Source: an uncultured Crocinitomix sp. (GTDB taxonomy: Bacteria; Bacteroidota; Bacteroidia; Flavobacteriales_D; Crocinitomicaceae). Taken from it: a stretch of DNA of 64,000 nt. The stretch lies in assembly GCA_905478225.1 (NCBI GenBank), contig CAJQHR010000001.1, positions 1 through 64,000 on the forward strand, given 5' to 3'. The notes beneath the pieces are model-generated. The model was not told where the DNA came from. It saw nothing but the letters and a program-made list of their open reading frames with translations, and did no database searches. This document shows, one piece after another, positions 34,859 to 44,982 of this stretch (positions within the stretch are counted from its first letter, which is position 1; each line of letters opens with the position of its first letter). Both the position numbers and the translations under genes were made by a program.

Positions 34859-35845
34859 ATGACGAAAATTACAGCAGCTATAACTTCCGTTCAAGGATAT
34901 GTCCCAGAAAAAATCCTTTCAAACAAAGATTTGGAAACTATGGTGGATACAAATGATGAGTGGATCACCTCTAGAACTGGCATCAAGGAACGAAGATTGG
35001 CGGCTCCCGGCGAAGCACTTTCTGACTTTGGGGTAAAAATCATTGAAGGGATTTGCAAGAAAAGAGGCATTTCTCCTTTAGAGATTGATATGATCGTTGT
35101 TGGATCAATAACGGGTGATTATCGTTTCCCAAGCAGTGCCAATGTTATGTGTGATAAAGCCGGATGTAAAAACGCTTGGGGATTTGATTTAAGTGCGGCA
35201 TGTTCAGGGTTTTTATATGCCTTAGACGTGGGTCGTGTTTATGTTGAAAATGGAACATATAATAAAGTGATTGTAATTGGTGCTGACGTCATGTCAAGTA
35301 TCATTAACTATAAAGACCGCGCAACCTGTATCATTTTTGGTGATGGCGGTGGTGGCGTTCTATTAGAGCCGAACGAAGAAGGATTGGGATTACAAGATTC
35401 TATCTTAAGATCTGATGGAGCGGGAAGACAATTCTTATTTCAAGAGGTTGGTGGTTCAAAAGAGCCGTTGACAGCTGAAAATGTTCATGAAAACAGACAG
35501 TATGTATATCAAGAAGGCCAAACCGTATTTAAAAATGCGGTACGTAATATGGCTGATGTTGCAGCTGAGATCATGGAAAACAACAACCTCGAAAGTGACG
35601 ACGTTGCTTGGTTAGTGCCGCATCAAGCAAATCTTAGAATTATTGATGCTACTGCAAACCGCATGGGGCTTGGTAAAGAAAAGGTAATGGTCAACATTCA
35701 AAAATATGGAAATACAACTGCAGGCACAATTCCACTTTGCCTGTGGGAATGGGAAGATAAATTAAAAAAAGGCGACAACATTGTGCTAGCATCATTTGGT
35801 GGTGGCTTCACGTGGGGCGCAATTTATTTAAAATGGGCGTATTAG
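34859..35845 (+). CDS. fabH: 3-oxoacyl-ACP synthase III
   Basis: Starts fatty-acid synthesis by condensing acetyl-CoA (or a branched primer) with malonyl-ACP. The 328-residue protein has the catalytic triad: C115 (DLSAACSGFLYAL), the His in LVPHQANLRI and the Asn in KYGNTTAGTIP. The N-terminus (ITSVQGYVPEKILSN, DEWITSRTGIKERR) is typical. It is followed by accB after 56 bp. plsX, often found between rpmF and fabH elsewhere, is absent here. Confidence 0.96.
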   Translation: MTKITAAITSVQGYVPEKILSNKDLETMVDTNDEWITSRTGIKERRLAAPGEALSDFGVKIIEGICKKRGISPLEIDMIVVGSITGDYRFPSSANVMCDKAGCKNAWGFDLSAACSGFLYALDVGRVYVENGTYNKVIVIGADVMSSIINYKDRATCIIFGDGGGGVLLEPNEEGLGLQDSILRSDGAGRQFLFQEVGGSKEPLTAENVHENRQYVYQEGQTVFKNAVRNMADVAAEIMENNNLESDDVAWLVPHQANLRIIDATANRMGLGKEKVMVNIQKYGNTTAGTIPLCLWEWEDKLKKGDNIVLASFGGGFTWGAIYLKWAY

Positions 35846-35901
35846 CTCAATAAAAATTAAAACTAGTTTAACCAGTCGAATTAAAAATCATTGAATAGAT
35901 T

Positions 35902-36399
35902 ATGAGTATGGATAGCAAAGAAATTCAAAGCCTAATTAAGTTCGTGTCAAAATCGGGCGTTAATGAGGTAAGCATTGAACAAGGTGAATTTAAAATCACC
36001 ATTAAAACTGATTCAGGACCACAAGAACAACATTATATTGTTCAAAATCCTCAGCAAGTTCAACAAGCTCCAGTGCAAGTTGCACCTCCTGTGGCTGCTG
36101 CGCCAATTGCAGCTGCACCTCCAGCTGAGACGGCACCTGATTCTGCAGCAAACGGAAACTACGTTGAAATTAAATCACCAATGATTGGTACTTTCTACAG
36201 AAAGCCATCTCCAGACAAAGATTTGTTTGTGAATATCGGTGACACGATTAATGTTGGAGACGTTATTTGCGTTGTTGAAGCAATGAAGTTGTTTAACGAA
36301 ATAGAATCAGAGATTTCTGGTAAAATCGTTAAAGTATTGGTTGAAGATAATTCACCAATTGAGTACGATCAACCACTATTTTTGGTAGATCCTTCATAA
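35902..36399 (+). CDS. accB: Acetyl-CoA carboxylase biotin carboxyl carrier protein
   Basis: Carries biotin that moves carboxyl groups from biotin carboxylase to the transferase. The 165-residue protein has an N-terminal domain, an Ala/Pro-rich flexible linker (about 55-85) and a C-terminal biotinyl domain with biotinylated K129 in VVEAMKLFNEIES. Followed by accC after 101 bp. Confidence 0.96.
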   Translation: MSMDSKEIQSLIKFVSKSGVNEVSIEQGEFKITIKTDSGPQEQHYIVQNPQQVQQAPVQVAPPVAAAPIAAAPPAETAPDSAANGNYVEIKSPMIGTFYRKPSPDKDLFVNIGDTINVGDVICVVEAMKLFNEIESEISGKIVKVLVEDNSPIEYDQPLFLVDPS

Positions 36400-36500
36400 A
36401 ATCACACAAATACTCCAATTTATAGGAGTGAATGAAGAGTGATAGGTATTAACAAAGATCCGTTTCATCATTAAATGTATAAAACAGGACTTTATAATTA

Positions 36501-37853
36501 ATGCAAAAAATGTTTGAGAAGATATTAATAGCAAATAGAGGTGAAATTGCACTACGTGTAATTAGAACCTGCAAAGAAATGGGGATTAAAACCGTGGCGG
36601 TATATTCAACTGCGGATCGCGACAGCTTACATGTGCGTTTTGCGGATGAAGCAGTATGTATAGGTCCTCCTCAAAGTTCAGAATCGTATTTAGATATAGC
36701 ACGAATTATTGCGGCTTGTGAAATTACGAATGCAGATGCTGTACACCCCGGATATGGATTCTTGTCTGAAAACGCCGCTTTTTCAAAAGTTTGCGAAGAA
36801 AACGGAATTAAATTTATTGGTGCATCACCAGAAATGATTGATGGTATGGGAGATAAAGCTTCGGCTAAAACGACTATGATAAAGGCGGGCGTTCCATGTA
36901 TTCCAGGTTCCAAGGGAATATTAAAGGATTTTGCTGAGGCTAAAAAATTAGCAGAAGAGATTGTATATCCTGTAATGCTAAAAGCTACTGCCGGTGGTGG
37001 CGGTAAAGGAATGCGTGCAGTTTGGAAAGCCGAGGATCTAGAAGAAGCTTGGAATTCTGCTAGAACAGAATCTAAAGCAGCTTTCGGAAACGACGGCATG
37101 TACATGGAGAAATTGATTGAAGAGCCACGTCATATTGAAATCCAAATTGCAGGAGATAAATATGGTAACGCTTGCCACCTTTCTGAAAGAGATTGTTCAA
37201 TTCAAAGAAGACACCAAAAATTAGTAGAAGAAACACCTTCTCCATTTATGACCACTCGTTTGAGATCAAGAATGGGTAAAGCGGCGATCAAAGCTGCCAA
37301 GGCGGTGAATTATGAAGGGGTTGGAACGGTCGAATTCTTGGTAGATAAAAACCGTGATTTTTATTTCATGGAAATGAATACTAGAATTCAGGTGGAGCAT
37401 ACAATTACCGAAGAGGTAATCAATTATGATTTGATTAAAGAGCAAATTAAATTAGCTGCTGGGGAAAAAATTACTGGTAAAGAATACTTTCCAACTATGC
37501 ACGCCATCCAATGCCGAATTAACGCAGAGGATCCATTAAACGATTTTAGACCAAGCCCAGGAAAAATCATAGAATATCATGAGCCAGGTGGCCACGGAAT
37601 TAGAATTGACACGCATGTTTATGCAGGTTATGTTATTCCTCCGTACTATGATTCAATGATTTCTAAGTTGATTACCGTAGCGCAAACACGGGAAGAAGCC
37701 ATAACAAAAATGGAACGCGCGCTAGACGAATATTTCATTGAAGGTGTTAAAACAACCATTCCTTTTCACATCCAATTAATGAAGGATGAGAATTTCAGAA
37801 AAGGGAATTTTACCACTAAATTCATGGAAGATTTCGTAATTGAGAAATATTAA
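36501..37853 (+). CDS. accC: Acetyl-CoA carboxylase biotin carboxylase
   Basis: ATP-dependent carboxylation of biotin on AccB. The 450-residue protein has the N-terminal [20 protein letters not shown], the ATP-grasp glycine loop [29 protein letters not shown], and [16 protein letters not shown] with the catalytic residues. The start may be 36501 or the ATG at 36510, which gives the more common N-terminus. It ends the fabH-accB-accC unit at a terminator 23 bp after the stop. Confidence 0.96.
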   Translation: MQKMFEKILIANRGEIALRVIRTCKEMGIKTVAVYSTADRDSLHVRFADEAVCIGPPQSSESYLDIARIIAACEITNADAVHPGYGFLSENAAFSKVCEENGIKFIGASPEMIDGMGDKASAKTTMIKAGVPCIPGSKGILKDFAEAKKLAEEIVYPVMLKATAGGGGKGMRAVWKAEDLEEAWNSARTESKAAFGNDGMYMEKLIEEPRHIEIQIAGDKYGNACHLSERDCSIQRRHQKLVEETPSPFMTTRLRSRMGKAAIKAAKAVNYEGVGTVEFLVDKNRDFYFMEMNTRIQVEHTITEEVINYDLIKEQIKLAAGEKITGKEYFPTMHAIQCRINAEDPLNDFRPSPGKIIEYHEPGGHGIRIDTHVYAGYVIPPYYDSMISKLITVAQTREEAITKMERALDEYFIEGVKTTIPFHIQLMKDENFRKGNFTTKFMEDFVIEKY

Positions 37854-37876
37854 GAATTATCCTATTATAATAGTTG

Positions 37877-37909
37877 AGCTCAGTTACCTATGGCGGACTG
37901 GGCTTTTTT
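37877..37909 (+). terminator. Rho-independent terminator of accC
   Basis: AGCTCAGT (37877-37884) pairs with ACTGGGCT (37897-37904), followed by T6. Confidence 0.8.
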
Positions 37910-38066
37910 ATGCGCTCAATTTACAATTGCGCTTCAAAGTACGGAAAACTATCTCTATACAATCCTTCTTCAAGTAACCCAAACACTATTCCTAATCGAC
38001 CAATAACTTGCATAAACCTTAACAATTCGGTAACTTTATCCCTAATCGTTAAGTATACAAACCAAG

Positions 38067-39125
38067 TTGATTAAACACCTCCTATATCTCTGCTTTTTAA
38101 TTGCGCCCTTTTGCTCAAATGCGCAGGATATTCACTTTTCTCAATTTACACGAACACAGTTTTTAATAAACCCGGCGTTTACGGGAACTTTTAGTGGCAA
38201 TGTCAGAGCGACAATGAACTGGAAAGATCAATGGAGATCAGTCAATAAAACGTTTCGAACTTACGCCACATCTGCCGAAGTTTCTTTTGCAAAAGGCCGT
38301 GCAAGAAGACCCACGTTTTATGCTTTAGGAATTCATATGGCAAAGGATGTTTCAGGTGATATTCAACTTGGAACAACTACTATTGGGGCAAGTTTTGCAT
38401 CCTTAATTCAATTATCGAGGAACCAACGTTTATGTCTAGGAGTTCAAGGAGCATTTGGAAAATCTGGAATTAGTACCGCTAACATGCAATGGGGCAGTCA
38501 ATATTCAGGTTTGAATTTCGATCCAACGTTATATGACGGAGAAGGCATTGAGTATTTACCGCAGCAGTATTCAGATTTTTCGGCGGGTATTGGCTATTGG
38601 TATCATAAAAACGACCGAAGCGTAATTTTCGCCGCTGCCCAAGATGCAAAAATAGGCCTTGCAGTATATCATATTAATCGACCAGAGAATGCGTTTACCG
38701 TAAGTGGAAATTCTAGGGTCCCAATGCGAGTGGCTTTTCACGCATCTGCAGTTTTGGCTACTCCAGCGTCAAATTTATATGTATATCCTAATTTTACAGC
38801 ACAATTTCAAGGACCACAGCATGAGTTCTTTTTTGGTGCAATAATGAAATATGTGATTAAATCAGGCTCTAAAATGACGGGTATGACAGCTGATATGTCA
38901 GTGGCTGGTGGGCTCAATTTTCGGGTGAACAACGTTTTTGATGCTATTGTACCACAAGTTTTCTTTGATTTTCAGGCTTTTTCAGTTGGAATGTCTTACG
39001 ATATAAGCGTTTCAGGTCTCAAAGCTGCATCCTCTTATCGCGGTGGGTTTGAGCTTTCTTTAAGGTTTACAAATCCGGATAGATATACGCATAGAAATCC
39101 GCAAAGAAGAGGAGTGACAATTTAA
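38067..39125 (+). CDS. PorP/SprF family outer-membrane protein
   Basis: Member of the PorP/SprF family, beta-barrel proteins of the type IX secretion and gliding apparatus. The 352-residue product has a signal peptide (IKHLLYLCFLIAPFCSNA) and the family opening QDIHFSQFTRTQFLINPAFTGTFSGNVR, with NWKDQWRSV soon after. A TTG at 38067 is taken as the start: an in-frame TAA lies 24 bp upstream and no ATG lies between. SprF proteins often pair with a large adhesin gene, but the neighbours here are accC and a solute-binding protein. Flavobacteria have many copies; which adhesin it serves is unknown. Confidence 0.88.
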   Translation: MIKHLLYLCFLIAPFCSNAQDIHFSQFTRTQFLINPAFTGTFSGNVRATMNWKDQWRSVNKTFRTYATSAEVSFAKGRARRPTFYALGIHMAKDVSGDIQLGTTTIGASFASLIQLSRNQRLCLGVQGAFGKSGISTANMQWGSQYSGLNFDPTLYDGEGIEYLPQQYSDFSAGIGYWYHKNDRSVIFAAAQDAKIGLAVYHINRPENAFTVSGNSRVPMRVAFHASAVLATPASNLYVYPNFTAQFQGPQHEFFFGAIMKYVIKSGSKMTGMTADMSVAGGLNFRVNNVFDAIVPQVFFDFQAFSVGMSYDISVSGLKAASSYRGGFELSLRFTNPDRYTHRNPQRRGVTI

Positions 39126-39149
39126 AGTAGAATATTAAAATAGAATTTA

Positions 39150-39157
39150 TATATTTG
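39150..39157 (+). promoter_or_regulatory. Putative -7 box for the second solute-binding protein
   Basis: TATATTTG fits TANNTTTG, 24 bp upstream of the ATG at 39182. Confidence 0.4.
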
Positions 39158-39181
39158 TTTGCCTTAAATTAAACCACGTTC

Positions 39182-40966
39182 ATGAAAATAATTCATACGC
39201 TTAGCTGTCTTGCTTTATTGATCGGTCTTGCTTCGTGCGGCGGTGATAGTAAAGAAGGAGATGACGATTTATCAGATCCAAATGCACTTAGTAAAGTTGA
39301 AGGGGGGAAATTCGAAGGAGGAATATTAAGATTAAATTCAATTGAAGATTATACAAGCTTATTTCCTGCGGCAATTAATGATATTTATTCTACACATATT
39401 GCTAGCCAAGGTTATGAAGGTTTGTTACGTTTAAATCAGAAAACGTTAGAAGTTGAACCTTGTTTGGCCGAGTCTTTTAATATCGATAAGGATAAAAAAA
39501 CCTATACATTCCATCTTCGTAAAGAGGTGAAGTTTATTGATGATGAATGTTTTGCTGATGGCAAAGGGCGTGAGGTAAACGCGAATGACTTTAAATACTG
39601 TTTCGAATTTTTATGTTCAAATAATCCTGAAAATAAATGGACTTCTCTTTTTAGAGATCGTTTAGTTGGTGCAAATGAATATGCTGATGGAAGTGCAAGT
39701 TCGGTTGCCGGAATTAAAGTGATTGATGATTATACGTTAGAACTAGAATTGATCAATCCATTTTCTGGATTCCCAAACTTATTAACCATTTTGGCAGCAG
39801 CGGCTTATCCTAAAGAAGCTATTGATGCTTATGGATATGATGGTATGCACAACAAAATTGTGGGCTCTGGACCATTTATTCCAACTTTAATCGAAAATGG
39901 GTCCCAAGTTACTTTTGAAAAAAATCCAAACTATTGGAGAAAAGATGAATTTGGTAATCAAATGCCGTTTTTAAACCAAATAGAATTTTCGTTCATTAAA
40001 GATAAAAATGCGGAGTTAAAAGCTTTTCAAGATGATGAATTAGACATTCTATGGGGAATACCTGTTGAAGAGATCCAGAATATAATGGGAAGTTTAGAAG
40101 AGGCAAAAGATGGATTAAACAAAGAATTTGAAGTACAATCAATCAACAGTTTAAATGTCCAATACTATGGATTTTTATATACAAGCGAGGTGTTTTCTGA
40201 TGTGAGAGTGAGACAGGCCTTCAATTATGCTGTGGATCGAGATTCACTAACAAGTTTTGTATTGCAGGGTGAAGGTAGCCCGGCGCATAATGGATTTGTT
40301 CCTGAAATGTCCGGTTATCCAAGCGAAACGGTAGCGGGCTTTGATTATAATCCTGAAAAGGCTAAAAAATTGATGGAAGAAGCAGGTTTTCCTGATGGGC
40401 AAGGTTTCCCTGAAATTACGTTGAACCTAAACGCAAGTGGCGGAGTTAATCAAAAAATCGCGGATGCCATCACTTATATGTTGAATAAAAATCTAGGAGT
40501 TAATATAGCTTTGAATGTAATACCAATGTCTGAATTGCATCCAAAAGTTGAACGCGGTGAGGTAGATTTTTGGCGTTTTGGATGGATTGCCGATTATCCA
40601 GATCCATCAAACTTCCTATACCTATTTCATGGTAAAAATATCATTGAAGGAAAAGAGTCTTCAATTAACTACTTCCGCTATTCAAATCCTGACTTTGATA
40701 AAGTGTATGAAGAAGCCTTAGTTGAAATTGATACTGAAAAAAGAATGAAACTTTATGCTCAGGCTGATCAAATTTTGATGGATGATGCAGTTATCATGCC
40801 GCTCTTCTTCAATATTGACATCCGTCTTATTAATCCAGATGTCCAAGATTTCGACATTAACGAAATGGAATACCGTGATCTATCAGTCGTTTATTATAAG
40901 AAAATGAACAGAGATAACGTCCGTGTTTATGATAATTTAGAAGCGGAAGAAGATTCCATAGAGTAG
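39182..40966 (+). CDS. Second family 5 solute-binding lipoprotein
   Basis: An SBP family 5 protein of 594 residues, paralogous to that at 11156-12898. The lipobox is IGLASCGG with C19. Shared features are GGILRLNSIEDYTSLFPA, YEGLLRLNQKTLEVEPCLAESF, KKTYTFHLRKEVKFIDDECF, VRQAFNYAVDRDSLTSF and AKKLMEEAGFPDG. There is no permease or ATPase gene nearby. The ligand is unknown; a peptide is the usual guess. Confidence 0.9.
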   Translation: MKIIHTLSCLALLIGLASCGGDSKEGDDDLSDPNALSKVEGGKFEGGILRLNSIEDYTSLFPAAINDIYSTHIASQGYEGLLRLNQKTLEVEPCLAESFNIDKDKKTYTFHLRKEVKFIDDECFADGKGREVNANDFKYCFEFLCSNNPENKWTSLFRDRLVGANEYADGSASSVAGIKVIDDYTLELELINPFSGFPNLLTILAAAAYPKEAIDAYGYDGMHNKIVGSGPFIPTLIENGSQVTFEKNPNYWRKDEFGNQMPFLNQIEFSFIKDKNAELKAFQDDELDILWGIPVEEIQNIMGSLEEAKDGLNKEFEVQSINSLNVQYYGFLYTSEVFSDVRVRQAFNYAVDRDSLTSFVLQGEGSPAHNGFVPEMSGYPSETVAGFDYNPEKAKKLMEEAGFPDGQGFPEITLNLNASGGVNQKIADAITYMLNKNLGVNIALNVIPMSELHPKVERGEVDFWRFGWIADYPDPSNFLYLFHGKNIIEGKESSINYFRYSNPDFDKVYEEALVEIDTEKRMKLYAQADQILMDDAVIMPLFFNIDIRLINPDVQDFDINEMEYRDLSVVYYKKMNRDNVRVYDNLEAEEDSIE

Positions 40967-41116
40967 TAAACACAAGTCTTTTGCTCACATTTATTATCTG
41001 AATTAAAGTCCGCATACTTTCAAAACGCAACGCCGTGAAATCTACCAGGCAGGAACGAACGCGTTCCTAAGTCAGCGCCCATTAAATCATTGAATCCCCA
41101 ATTCAAGCTACATTAA

Positions 41117-41243
41117 ATCATCAACCAACTCACTTCGAGTGATTGTGACGAAGGAGCAATTGCATTGAGAAGTATCAAATAATCGAATCATCAAACAAGC
41201 CACTTCGAATGATTGTGACGAAGGAGCAATTGTATCGAGAAGC
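41117..41243. repeat. Tandem pair of intergenic repeats, family A, copies 3 and 4
   Basis: Two 57-bp copies start 70 bp apart (41117-41173 and 41187-41243). Each contains CACTTCGAGTGATTGTGACG (AATGA in copy 4), then AAGGAGCAATTG and TATCGAGAAG or CATTGAGAAG. Each can fold on itself through CAATTG-type palindromes and TTCGA/TCGA arms. They lie between convergent genes and the second ends at the asd stop codon. Confidence 0.75.
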
Positions 41244-42232
41244 TAGCCAACTAGACCCTTCTCAATCACATAAGCCGCTATCTGTACCGCATTCGTCGCC
41301 GCTCCTTTTCTCAAGTTATCCGCAACTATCCAAAGGTTTAATGTATTCGCTTGGCTTTCATCTCTTCGAATTCTGCCTACAAAAACGTCATCTTTACCTT
41401 TTGCATATAAAGGCATGGGGTAAGTGTTTGTATCTGGATTATCTTTTAAAGTAACGCCTTCTGTTTCATGAAGTATTTTACGAACTTCAGCCAATTCAAA
41501 GTCAGATTCAAATTCGATATTTACTGCCTCGGAATGCCCTCCTGAAACTGGAACACGGACTGCCGTTGCTGTAACATTGATTGAAGGATCAAGTATTTTC
41601 TTTGTTTCGTTGGTAAGCTTCATTTCTTCTTTCGTATAACCGTTTTCTGTAAATGAATCACAATGTGGTAAACAATTCCCGTCTATTGGGTAAGGATAAG
41701 CCATTTCCCCGTTTACACCGTTTTTTTCGTTTTCTAATTGGCGCATTGCTTTCATACCAGAGCCTGAAATGGACTGATATGTAGAAACAACTGCGCGTTT
41801 TACACCATATTTTTTATGAAGTGGTGCTAAAACCATTACCAATTGAATAGTTGAACAATTCGGGTTGGCAATTATTTTGTCTCCGCGTTGCAATAAACTG
41901 GCGTTAATTTCTGGAACAACTAAACGTTTGTCAGCATCCATTCTAAATGCGCTCGAATTATCAATAACTGTTGTTCCAACCGCTTCAAATTTAGGCGCCC
42001 ATTCAAGTGACGTTTCTCCTCCTGCTGAAAATATGGCAATGTTTGGTTGCTTTTCAACGGCTGCGTCCAAACCAATTATTGTATAGGTTTCATTGTTGAA
42101 TTGAATCGGTTTACCTGCCGATCTTTCTGATGCAACAAAATAATATGTATCCACAGGCAACTTGTAAGCTTCTAAAACGGCAATTATTTCCGTTCCAACC
42201 ATTCCCGTTGCCCCTACTATTGCTACTTTCAT
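41243..42232 (-). CDS. asd: Aspartate-semialdehyde dehydrogenase
   Basis: Makes aspartate semialdehyde, the branch point to lysine/diaminopimelate, threonine and methionine. The 329-residue enzyme has the NADP-binding loop VAIVGATGMVGTEI, active-site C126 in IANPNCSTIQ, and SISGSGMKAMRQLE. The start at 42232 is the family-standard MKVAIVGATG; the frame extends eight codons further upstream without similarity. It is a single gene with a TANNTTTG box just upstream. Confidence 0.96.
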   Translation of the reverse strand: MKVAIVGATGMVGTEIIAVLEAYKLPVDTYYFVASERSAGKPIQFNNETYTIIGLDAAVEKQPNIAIFSAGGETSLEWAPKFEAVGTTVIDNSSAFRMDADKRLVVPEINASLLQRGDKIIANPNCSTIQLVMVLAPLHKKYGVKRAVVSTYQSISGSGMKAMRQLENEKNGVNGEMAYPYPIDGNCLPHCDSFTENGYTKEEMKLTNETKKILDPSINVTATAVRVPVSGGHSEAVNIEFESDFELAEVRKILHETEGVTLKDNPDTNTYPMPLYAKGKDDVFVGRIRRDESQANTLNLWIVADNLRKGAATNAVQIAAYVIEKGLVG

Positions 42233-42253
42233 ACTTAATTTTTTTAGATCAAG

Positions 42254-42270
42254 CAAAAGTAGTATATTTA
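42254..42270. promoter_or_regulatory. Divergent putative -7 boxes for asd and the lamin-tail gene
   Basis: On the minus strand 42254-42261 reads TACTTTTG, 21 bp upstream of asd. On the plus strand 42263-42270 reads TATATTTA, 21 bp upstream of 42292. The boxes are two bases apart, so the two promoters overlap. Confidence 0.4.
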
Positions 42271-42291
42271 GCAGTTGAATAGAGCACCATT

Positions 42292-44847
42292 ATGAGATTT
42301 TATTTAACAGCCGTTTTTTTATTCGTGACGTTTATAACGAGCGCTCAGTTCTCTGATGACTTTGAGGACGGGGACTTCAGCGTCGATCCAACTTGGACAG
42401 GAATGGATGCAAATTTCGAAGTTGATGAATTAAATCAACTGCATTTATTGGCTCCTGCCGAAGAAGACACTTCGTATTTGTCTGTTTTCACAACCTTGAT
42501 TGATGATGTGACTTGGGATTTTTGGTTGAATATGGACTTTAATCCATCATCTGGCAACAATACACGGGTCTATTTAGTTTCAGACCAAGAGAATTTGAAG
42601 GAAAGTTTGAATGGTTATTTTGTGATGATCGGAAATACAGATGACGAAATTAGCCTATATCGCCAAACTGGAGAAAGTATTACAGAAATTATTGATGGCA
42701 CAGATGATGCCACAGATCTTGATGATGTTGAGGTACGTGTCCGTGTAACGCGAGATGCTGCTGGAAATTGGGAGTTATTACGCGATACCCTTGGGGGTTA
42801 TGCTTTTGTATCGGAAGGGACAATTTTGGATGCAACATATACGACCACCACTTACTTTGGAGTTTTTTGCAAATACACTTCTTCTCGTTCTGAGTTGTTT
42901 TATTTTGATAATTTAGGAAACCCCTATGTGGATGCAATTCCTCCTGTATTAGAAGGTGTTACTGTAGTTTCTGCTACAGAATTAGACGTGCAGTTTTCAG
43001 AACCTGTTGATCCAGTTACAAGTATTGTGCTTTCTAATTATACGATTGATGGCGGAATTGGAAATCCGACTGGTGCAACTGTGGATGGGGTAGACCCGGC
43101 GCTTGTGCATTTAACCATGGCAACTGCTTTTACAAATGGTGAAACTTATGAATTGAGTGTTGAGAATGTAGAAGATTTGGATGGTAATACGATCGAATCG
43201 CCTGCAACGCAACCCTTTTTATATTTTGTTCCAGAAACGGCAGCAGAAAATGATGTAATTATTACTGAGGTTTTAGCTGATCCCAATCCTGTAAGTGAAT
43301 TGCCTGAAGTGGAATTTTTCGAAATCTATAACCGATCGGATAAGATTTTTGATTTGGCCAATTGGACCATTAATGATAATTCTTCCACGGCAGATTTTGA
43401 ATCCTATATCTTGGGACCTGATGAATATGTGGTGATTTGCGGACCTGATGAAGGGGTGTTATTTGGGATTACCAATTATCTAGAAGTAGAGGGTTTACCA
43501 ACTTTAACAAACTCGGAAGATGATTTGGTTTTGAAAGACAATGTTGGATTAGAATTAGATTCTATCCATTATTTTCTGTTTTGGTATGATGATACTGAGA
43601 AAGTTTACGGCGGTTGGACATTGGAAAGAAGACATTTGAATTCACCATGCAGCGATTATAACAATTGGGGAGCATCTATTAACTCGAATGGAGGAACACC
43701 CGGCGAGCAAAACTCAATTTGGACGGATGAAGATGATGTGACTCGCCCAACGGTTAACGATCGATCTGTGATTAGTGAAACCGAGATTATTTTAACTTTT
43801 TCTGAATCACTTGACACATTATTTCCAATATCCTTAGAAATTTCGCCTTCTGTTGGTGCATTGTCTGGATCCTTTTTAAGTCTAGACACGTATCAGGTTA
43901 ATGCCTTCACTTTGGTTGAAAACGAAACATACATCCTCGGATTATTTGATGGTCAAGATTGTTGGGGAAATCTATTGCATGATTCTGTTCATTTCGGTTT
44001 ACCAGGTGATATTCAGCCGGAGGATATTATTCTAAATGAAATTTTATTCGATCCTAAAACAGGTGGATCTGATTTTGTGGAGGTGTATAACGTGTCAGAA
44101 AAAATATTGGACTTGCATCAACTGTATTTGGCAAATTGGGATGATAGCATCACCAGCTTTGAACAAATTGGATCAGATCAATTTTTGTTATTCCCAGGAG
44201 AATATGCGACGTTGACAGAAGATTCTACCGATATAATTAATGATTTTGCCATTTACGGAATTGGACGTTTTATAGATACAGAATTACCAACTTATCCGAA
44301 TGACTCAGGAACGGTTTATTTGCTGAGAGGAGATTCAACAATCATTGATTATTTCCATTATGATGATGATTTTCATTTTGCATTGTTAAACACCGAAGAT
44401 GGAAAATCTTTAGAGAGAATAACCTTTGGTGGAGGAATGAATAATCCGGACAATTGGCACACGGCCTCTGAAAATGTAGATTGGGGAACCCCCGGTTACT
44501 TAAATTCGCAGGCGGCAATGCCTCTAGCTGTCGGTGATGTTAGTATCGACCCTCAACTCTTTTCACCCGACAATGATGGTTATAATGATGTGGTCACCAT
44601 CAATTTTGATTTAACAGATACTGACAATGTTTTAGATGTAACCATTTATGATAATCAAGGCCGCCTAATTCGATTGTTAAAAGACAATTACTTTATTGGC
44701 CAAACCGGTGTTCTGACATGGGACGGAATAAATGATGATGGCGAAAAAGCTGCTATTGGGTCCTACATTATTTTAGTATCCGTTAAAAACACAAATGGAG
44801 ACGAGACACAATTTAAGTTGGTAACTGTTTTGGCTGGGCAGCTGTAA
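42292..44847 (+). CDS. Large secreted lamin-tail domain protein
   Basis: An 851-residue exported protein with signal peptide (ending FITSAQ). It has an N-terminal region (20-215; FSDDFEDGDFSVDPTWTG) that resembles a concanavalin-like lectin fold. Two bacterial Ig-like segments (about 215-315 and 480-570) alternate with two lamin-tail domains. These start near 321 (VIITEVLADPNP...EFFEIYNRSDKIFDLANW) and 578 (IILNEILFDPKTGGSDFVEVYNVSEK). The C-terminus (from about 752; LFSPDNDGYNDVVTINFDL, TWDGINDDGEKAAIGSYIILV) is a FlgD/CHU_C-like tail that could serve type IX export. The function is unknown. Confidence 0.8.
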   Translation: MRFYLTAVFLFVTFITSAQFSDDFEDGDFSVDPTWTGMDANFEVDELNQLHLLAPAEEDTSYLSVFTTLIDDVTWDFWLNMDFNPSSGNNTRVYLVSDQENLKESLNGYFVMIGNTDDEISLYRQTGESITEIIDGTDDATDLDDVEVRVRVTRDAAGNWELLRDTLGGYAFVSEGTILDATYTTTTYFGVFCKYTSSRSELFYFDNLGNPYVDAIPPVLEGVTVVSATELDVQFSEPVDPVTSIVLSNYTIDGGIGNPTGATVDGVDPALVHLTMATAFTNGETYELSVENVEDLDGNTIESPATQPFLYFVPETAAENDVIITEVLADPNPVSELPEVEFFEIYNRSDKIFDLANWTINDNSSTADFESYILGPDEYVVICGPDEGVLFGITNYLEVEGLPTLTNSEDDLVLKDNVGLELDSIHYFLFWYDDTEKVYGGWTLERRHLNSPCSDYNNWGASINSNGGTPGEQNSIWTDEDDVTRPTVNDRSVISETEIILTFSESLDTLFPISLEISPSVGALSGSFLSLDTYQVNAFTLVENETYILGLFDGQDCWGNLLHDSVHFGLPGDIQPEDIILNEILFDPKTGGSDFVEVYNVSEKILDLHQLYLANWDDSITSFEQIGSDQFLLFPGEYATLTEDSTDIINDFAIYGIGRFIDTELPTYPNDSGTVYLLRGDSTIIDYFHYDDDFHFALLNTEDGKSLERITFGGGMNNPDNWHTASENVDWGTPGYLNSQAAMPLAVGDVSIDPQLFSPDNDGYNDVVTINFDLTDTDNVLDVTIYDNQGRLIRLLKDNYFIGQTGVLTWDGINDDGEKAAIGSYIILVSVKNTNGDETQFKLVTVLAGQL

Positions 44848-44982
44848 TCAACTCTAGCAGCATTTATCAATAAAGGTCAACCGCGTAAATCATTCGCATT
44901 TTCCACCACAGCTGGTGCGCATTTTATAGCGTGTCCAAGTTAAATCATCACATCATCAAACAAATCTAAGTGCCAAGCGCGC

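Noticed and set aside
37874-38074. 66-codon plus-strand frame between accC and the PorP/SprF gene
   Set aside because: It begins in the accC terminator and overlaps the next start; composition is not protein-like.
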